DNA of 64,000 bases, from the NCBI GenBank assembly GCA_021613535.1, contig CP075493.1, positions 1 to 64,000 of the forward strand. Direction: 5' to 3'. Every line of letters begins with the position of its first letter. Within the stretch, counting starts at the first letter, position 1. The notes under the pieces were generated by a model. That model did not search any database. It worked only from the letters and a program-made list of their open reading frames with translations, and had not been told where the DNA came from. This DNA is from Adineta vaga (Eukaryota > Rotifera). The position numbers and the translations under genes were made by a program. Shown piece by piece: positions 58,309 through 64,000 of the stretch.

Positions 58309-59869
58309 AAGTGGACCAGAGCGGTCTCTATATTCTTTACCAGTTGCCAGCGTGATTCCTATTAGAAACTTCGAAAAAACTCACCCACCCTCAAATACTT
58401 CTTCGAACGTTTCGATTAGTTGATTGACGCACAAAGAGGTGAGCGTAAACTGGATGCCAAAATGCTGTACAGGTGCTCAGGTTCTGGTAACATCCGATCT
58501 GTACTTACCGTCTTGTTCATGCATGAAATTTACTAATCGTGTTCTTGAAAGCAAAACTTTTAACTAGCATATATTCTTCACGCATATATGGAGTAGAAAT
58601 TAGTTTTGTATGAATATCTAACAGTTCCTTATCAATTTCTAAAGGGTTTACGTCAAATCAACAGAATCAGTACAAAACCTCGAAAGTTTCATATTTTCCT
58701 ATGGAAGCTTCATCTGTTTTACAGAATCGCAAAAGATCTCCGTAATGGAACCCTTTATTCGTAAGGATCGGAAGAATTTTCAGAAGATGCAATAATATGA
58801 AAAGATGTCTCTTTCAATTCTGCACACCTTGCGCCACATTTTTCCAACTTTATCAAGTGTGTTTTCGACTGTGTTGTATTGATATTTTCGGTAGGAAAAT
58901 ATTTAGTTTCGAATATCTCAGAAAAAAAGATGAACACGATAGACTATATATTGTCATTAATAGTTTCTTGATATCTTGTTTCGTTTCTATAGGCTCAAGC
59001 TAATATTGCTTTCAGAAGATGCGGGACTCGATTGTTTACAACTGCAAATTGATCAATCGTGTAGCAGTAGAAAGAACTAAAACTATTTCAATAAGACTGG
59101 AAATTCGTAATATGTTTCACCATTTATGCGCATGCTACTCTTTTTTGTGGATATGAGTTTAAAACAATTTCTCGGTAACGCCGAATATTTCTTTTCAAAT
59201 TATTATTATTTGATAAATGGATATTTAGTTAATCTTGAACGCTTTTATTTGTTTATGCTGAATAGTACGTGAATTGGCTTAGTTTCCAAAGATTCTTATC
59301 ATAATCGATCATAATACACCGGAACTAATACGTTTATCAGAAACGTGAATCACCATCGGTTTTACCAAATGTGTTATTTAAATTACTAGGTGAGCGATTA
59401 AGGCATTTTGATTTTCCGGAATACTTGCATTTCCATAGCATTTTGTCGTTTCGTCGATCAATAATATAAGAATATCTATCATGAATGACTAGAGAAGCGT
59501 TTTTCGACGTTATTGAAAGAGTACCTGACATGACTGTTTTTTAGCGTGCTGTTCAGCAACTAATACCGTTTTATACAATTATAATGATTAAATATCGTCA
59601 AGCGCTCATATATATAGTTTGAGTAATCTCTTACTTTTGTTCTGAATTCTATCAATTACAAATGAACGATTGTCGCATTTGCGAACAAACGTCACAACGA
59701 GAAAGTTTCCTTACGAGAAAATGTCTGTTTCCGATGAATATATGTTTTAATAATAAAGGATATTGACCGTGGAAATTTCCATTCTGTAACACTTCATATT
59801 TTGGCCTTTCGCTAGTCTCTGTAATCTTTATAGTGAAATCTCTTAGTATCAAACCACGAATAATTCTGT
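58309..59869. other. Intergenic stretch, no gene recognised
   Basis: Only short frames without known motifs. No repeat structure noticed. Confidence 0.4.
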
Positions 59870-62800
59870 CTTGTGCGCAAAAATTACATCGTTTTACTCT
59901 GCTTTTATATCATCCAACCATTCTCTGCATGGGCGCCCTCGCCTAGATTTGCCCTCCATTTTGCCAAATACTAGTTTTTTCCTGTCTGCTTCTTTTAGAG
60001 TCCATGTCTCTTATGCATATGGTAGGGAGCTGAACACGCAGGTGTTTAGGATTATAAGCTTATGTTCTATCCTCAGTGTCTTATTACTCCATATGTGTCT
60101 CAGAGAAGCCATTGGATCTGTCGCTTTTCCTGTTCTTCTTTTAATTTACTGTGAACAATTATTATCCCATGTCAGCAAGCTGCCTAAATATTCAAAATTT
60201 TCTACGTTTTCTATGGCGTTTCCTGCTACCTGTATATTGTTATCGATATTCTTGTCTTCACATATCATGGTTATGATTTTCTTTATATTCGAGATCAGTC
60301 CAGATTGTTCAGCAGCCGTTTTAGTTAGCTCTTTTTGGCGTTGAAGTGAACTCATGTCGTTATCAATAAGGTCAATATCATCGGCGAATCTTAGGATATT
60401 TATTAATGTTTCGCTGATATTCATTCTGCACGTGTTCTGTCTCACTTGATCCATTACTCGCTCGAGATATGGGATGAAGAGGAGTGATGACAGAGGGTCA
60501 CTTTGTCTAGTGTCTATATCTGTTCGAAACGACTCTCCATAATCTATACCAATGCGAACCGTTAACTGCGGTTTTTCGTAGATTTTTTGTAGCAAGGTCA
60601 CATCTTTGCATCAGCAGCATAGGATTTTACCATAGCCCAAATAATTTCATGTTTGATCGTAGCGAATGCTTTTTCAGTCAGTCGTCTAAGCGGTAATATT
60701 TGATGTAGTCTCCTGTCTTTTCTGAACCATGGATGCTCTTCGGATAGGCATGAGTCCAGTTGATTTTTCAATCTGTTCAGTAATACTATTAGTAGGGCTT
60801 GTCCAAACGTAACTATGTGACATTTTTACATATTGTTTCTTAATTATCTCTTGAACAAAGACAGCTGGAAGGCTCGTTCAGACGGCATTCGATGAAGCTC
60901 GGTTTCTTCTACAAGGGATATAAGAATGAGTGTATTTGGTTTAGCAATCGAGTATCTATGAAGAATTTAAGACTGCATCACACTGTCACATAACAGGACC
61001 CTCAGTATCGAGTAATCCATCTTTCTTTCTCATTTACAGCACAAGACACTTCACAATCGAGAGACTGTGAGGACGAAAGTTGTAGAGATTTGGATGAGCT
61101 TTCTGGTGTTAAAAAAGATTTTCTTCTGCCCTCTCCATCGAATAAAAATACAAAAAACAAATGTAACGCTGTGACACAGTTTTTTTGTTGACCAGCTTTG
61201 GGGCACTTAAAATGCTCAGAATAACCTAATATTCTAATGTGCTGATCCTTCAATAGGGACCAGCATGCTGCTAGAAAATCAGCTTGATACATCAATGTGT
61301 AAGCTTCTAAACCGAGCCGCAAGTCGAAAAATGTATGACAGTCTATGGATCGCCTATAACTACAAAAATGAAAAGTAAACACACTATTTTGTAGACAATG
61401 TAATTCTGCGTCGAGAAGTATCCTTTCCGGATAATTTTGAAAAAGTTTTACCTCAAAAGTTTCAAAGTACGGTTTTTCAAAAGTTTAAAACTGAATTTCT
61501 TGGAACAAAAAGTGGTTTGTTTGCCAAATGAGTGGTAGATTCGTAATCAGCATGAAAAACTACATCAAAAAGTCTATTCGAGTAAATGAAATTCGAAAAT
61601 GTTTTTATTCAAAACTTGATCAGCGAAGTGATGCGTTGCGTGGACAAGGCCAGTAGTACTTTTCCTGTATGATTAATAAGAGAGATAGTTCGAAAGTTTG
61701 GGCATTTGCTAAGGTCTGCTTTTTTTCGGACAGAGACCAATATAGATTTGCCCTATTCTTTTGGAATTGTACCTTCCTGCCGTGCTTTGTTACAGAGTTT
61801 ATGGATTTTACGTGTTAGCTGTTCGCCTCCCGCTTGTAATATTTCCGCTATTATGCCGTTTGATCCTGGACTCTTACTTCATTTTGATGAACTTATCGCT
61901 GCTTGCACATCTGAGCACAAGATATCCTGAGGACCCTCGTTTGCACGAGGTGCAATGTCTTCAATTTCTCTCATCATCTCGTTCCCACCTTCAGAATCTT
62001 TATACAGACTGTTACAATACTGTGTCCACCTTTGTTTAATTTCGTCATTTGACCGTAACATTGTCCGCTCATGACTTCGTATGATATTTAAGCGAGGTGC
62101 AAATTCTTTACTGAGCATTTTTATGAGGCCATATGCTTCTCTTGTATTTTCAATACTTAAACCTTTTTCAGCTTGCTCACGTTAGTCTTGTATCTAATAT
62201 TCTTTGTTCTGTCTTGGTGATCTCTTGACGTTGCTACATAGACCTTTATATAGTTGTATATATCCTAAGGAAACGTGTTTTACCTGTTTCAATCTACGTT
62301 CTTCGTCAGCTGGTTTTAGTGTTTCTTCTGAAATCCAGTTTTTTAGCTATTCCTTTTGTTGGTACAGTCGCCTCTATCTCTTTTAGCTGTTCCGCTAAAG
62401 CGGCGCTATATGATTGGAATACAAATGAATGATCTGAACTTATGTCTGTACTCTGAAATGTTCGACAGATCCTGACCGAGGTCTTCCATCTTTGCTGGAT
62501 GAATATCAAGTCAATCATATTCTTGTAAACGCCACCTGGCGATGCCCAAGTCCACTTTCGATTTGATTTACCTTCAAATCTTGTATTACATATGTAGAGA
62601 TTGTGCGATCTATATTACCCTTACCAATTTTAGTGTTCTAGTCTCCTGTCAAGATAATTATGTCTCTCTTAGCTGTTCTTGATAATGCTTCTTTGATATA
62701 GTTATAGAATGCATTGATATCTTCTTCTGAAGACGAGCAAGTTGGTGCGTATACGTATAATACTGAGATTTTGAATGGTGTTGCATCGAATCGTGCCGAA

Positions 62801-63300
62801 ATTATTCGTGAGCTGATTGGATTGTATCCTATTAATGCCTTTTTCGCTTGAATGCTCAGTAAGAACCCCAACCCATCCTAGCATGTGAGGACGCTTCTCC
62901 TGTCCATCGAACTTCTGAAATACCAATTATATCGTATCTAAACCGTTTCATTTCGTTTCTGAGTAGTTTTAGCTTGCCTACAGCCCATAGCATCTGTACA
63001 TACCATGTTCCTACTGTCAGAGTATATTTGGCAAGTTTTAGTTTTTGCGTGTTTTCGTCGTATATGAATTCTTTCCAGTCGCCAATTTGTTGACTATGTC
63101 CTGGTCATTCGACAGAAAACGCGGACATTGTTTTACCAGCTGTCGTCCGAGCCGGCATGACTTATCTTTGTTATCGTTCATGGTTGGTTTCTTTCGTCTT
63201 ATTCTTTTTACAGACGATGGTATCTGCACCCTTTTCGTCTAATGCTCCTCCTTTGCCCGGACTTGTGACTCACACGAAGCTCGCCGAACATCGGCTTCCA
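59870..63300 (-). pseudogene. Degenerate non-LTR retrotransposon (endonuclease plus reverse transcriptase)
   Basis: Read from 63300 to 59870. The start of the endonuclease shows LKLLRNEMKRFRYDIIGISE and EVRWTG (about 62900-63010); then come VYAPTCSSSEEDINAFYNYI (62790-62700) and IDLIFIQQRWKTSVR...DISSDHSF (62518-62400). The reverse transcriptase has RWTQYCNSLYKDSEGG (about 62030), RQSDPLSSLLF (about 60505), ILRFADDIDLI (about 60395; the usual YADD is FADD) and FEYLGSLLTWDNNCS. The last part ends in RRGRPCREWLDDIK (about 59920). Several stops and frameshifts separate these blocks. The pattern fits RTE/BovB-type elements. No poly(A) or target duplication identified. Confidence 0.82.
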
Positions 63301-64000
63301 TGTTGGAGTTTCTTTTATGTCATGCTCATTTAAAATGTTTGTACAATTACTGCAGTCATTTTATCTCTTTCTGTCGCTTTAAGGCTGACTTATATACGGT
63401 TTTCCGAACAATCGAATGGAACATCTTTTAGAAACGCAACTAGCTCAAAGCTATGACCTTTGAACACGATATTGAGAAAATCAACATGGAACAAACTGAT
63501 TCCGTGATTTCAGTGATATCAAATGATTTCTGGTGTTGAAATCAGTTTGTCCCCCCGTTATCACTTGTATTAGATGGCATAAATGTTAGCATTGTCAGTG
63601 ACATCGATATCGATGAAAAATAGGGTTGAAAGTTCCGAGAGACTAACAACAGATCGAAATACCTAAACATCAGAAGTCTTCTATGAGAATTTATGAAAAA
63701 TCCTTTTCGTCCTGAGGAGGCTTTCTAATACTAAGAGAATAGTCGAAAACTTAAAATAACTAAGGGAAGCGTTGGATTGATGGGTATGAGAGATCTTAGA
63801 CCATACTTAAAAACACTGTCATTTTTGAGAAAATAGCCAATATCTAACAAAATGATGAAGACCCGATTATTTCATTCAAAGAAGGCTGTTAATTTAAGCG
63901 TCCGGTGATTGAAATGTGAAACACAACTACCTGCCTTTTTACTTCATAAATAACGGGTGGCGCAGATTAAATAAACCTCTCAATATTTTCCATTTTCTTC
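63301..64000. other. Terminal stretch, no gene recognised
   Basis: Beyond the 5' side of the retrotransposon remains. No frame with known motifs and no clear repeat. Confidence 0.35.

Overview
The window looks like nuclear DNA from a small metazoan, most likely a bdelloid rotifer. It is AT-rich, its genes carry very short GT-AG introns (47 to 65 bp), it encodes a large non-ribosomal peptide synthetase (NRPS) of bacterial type that nevertheless contains introns, and it is crowded with fold-back elements, a dead Helitron and a dead non-LTR retrotransposon. Intron-bearing, horizontally acquired NRPS genes are established for bdelloids. The assignment to that group is inference, because no ribosomal or mitochondrial marker is present.

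Positions 1-22487, minus strand: one NRPS gene in ten exons that splice in frame throughout, giving at least 5645 residues before the window ends. Domain order from the N-terminus is A(starter)-T | Cy-A(Cys)-Ox-T | Cy-A(Cys)-Ox-T | C | C-A-T | C... Both Cy domains keep the DxxxxD motif. Both following A domains read as the cysteine code D-L-Y-N-L-S-L-I-W-K, and each has a nitroreductase-like oxidase inserted between motifs A8 and A9. This is the architecture of bacterial bis-thiazole synthetases such as those for myxothiazol. The two A-Ox blocks are nearly identical 2683-bp repeats between divergent Cy domains. A 3.9-kb intron with two fold-back transposons joins one C domain directly to another, where an A-T pair would be expected.

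Positions 22488-34200: no convincing protein gene. The stretch holds several non-autonomous elements, two of them hAT-type with perfect 8-bp target-site duplications, a tRNA-like gene, and a fold-back family with repeated CTAACACCCA-type subterminal motifs.

Positions 34209-39027, minus strand: a broken Helitron (Rep plus Pif1-type helicase) whose helicase stops at a 76-bp palindrome. On the other side lies a broken gene for a different repeat-family protein.

Positions 40445-42340, minus strand: an intact three-exon acyl-CoA synthetase of the mitochondrial ACSF2 type. Positions 42341-52288 hold further fold-back elements, including two clear nested insertions.

Positions 52289-56673, plus strand: an intact three-exon MIO-type ammonia-lyase/aminomutase, closer by motif to phenylalanine/tyrosine enzymes than to histidine ammonia-lyase. 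Positions 59870-63300, minus strand: remains of an apurinic-endonuclease/reverse-transcriptase non-LTR element.

The NRPS, the acyl-CoA synthetase and the MIO enzyme could in principle act together (peptide assembly, acyl activation, supply of an aryl acid or beta-amino acid). Thirty kilobases and many transposons separate them, so this is only a hypothesis.
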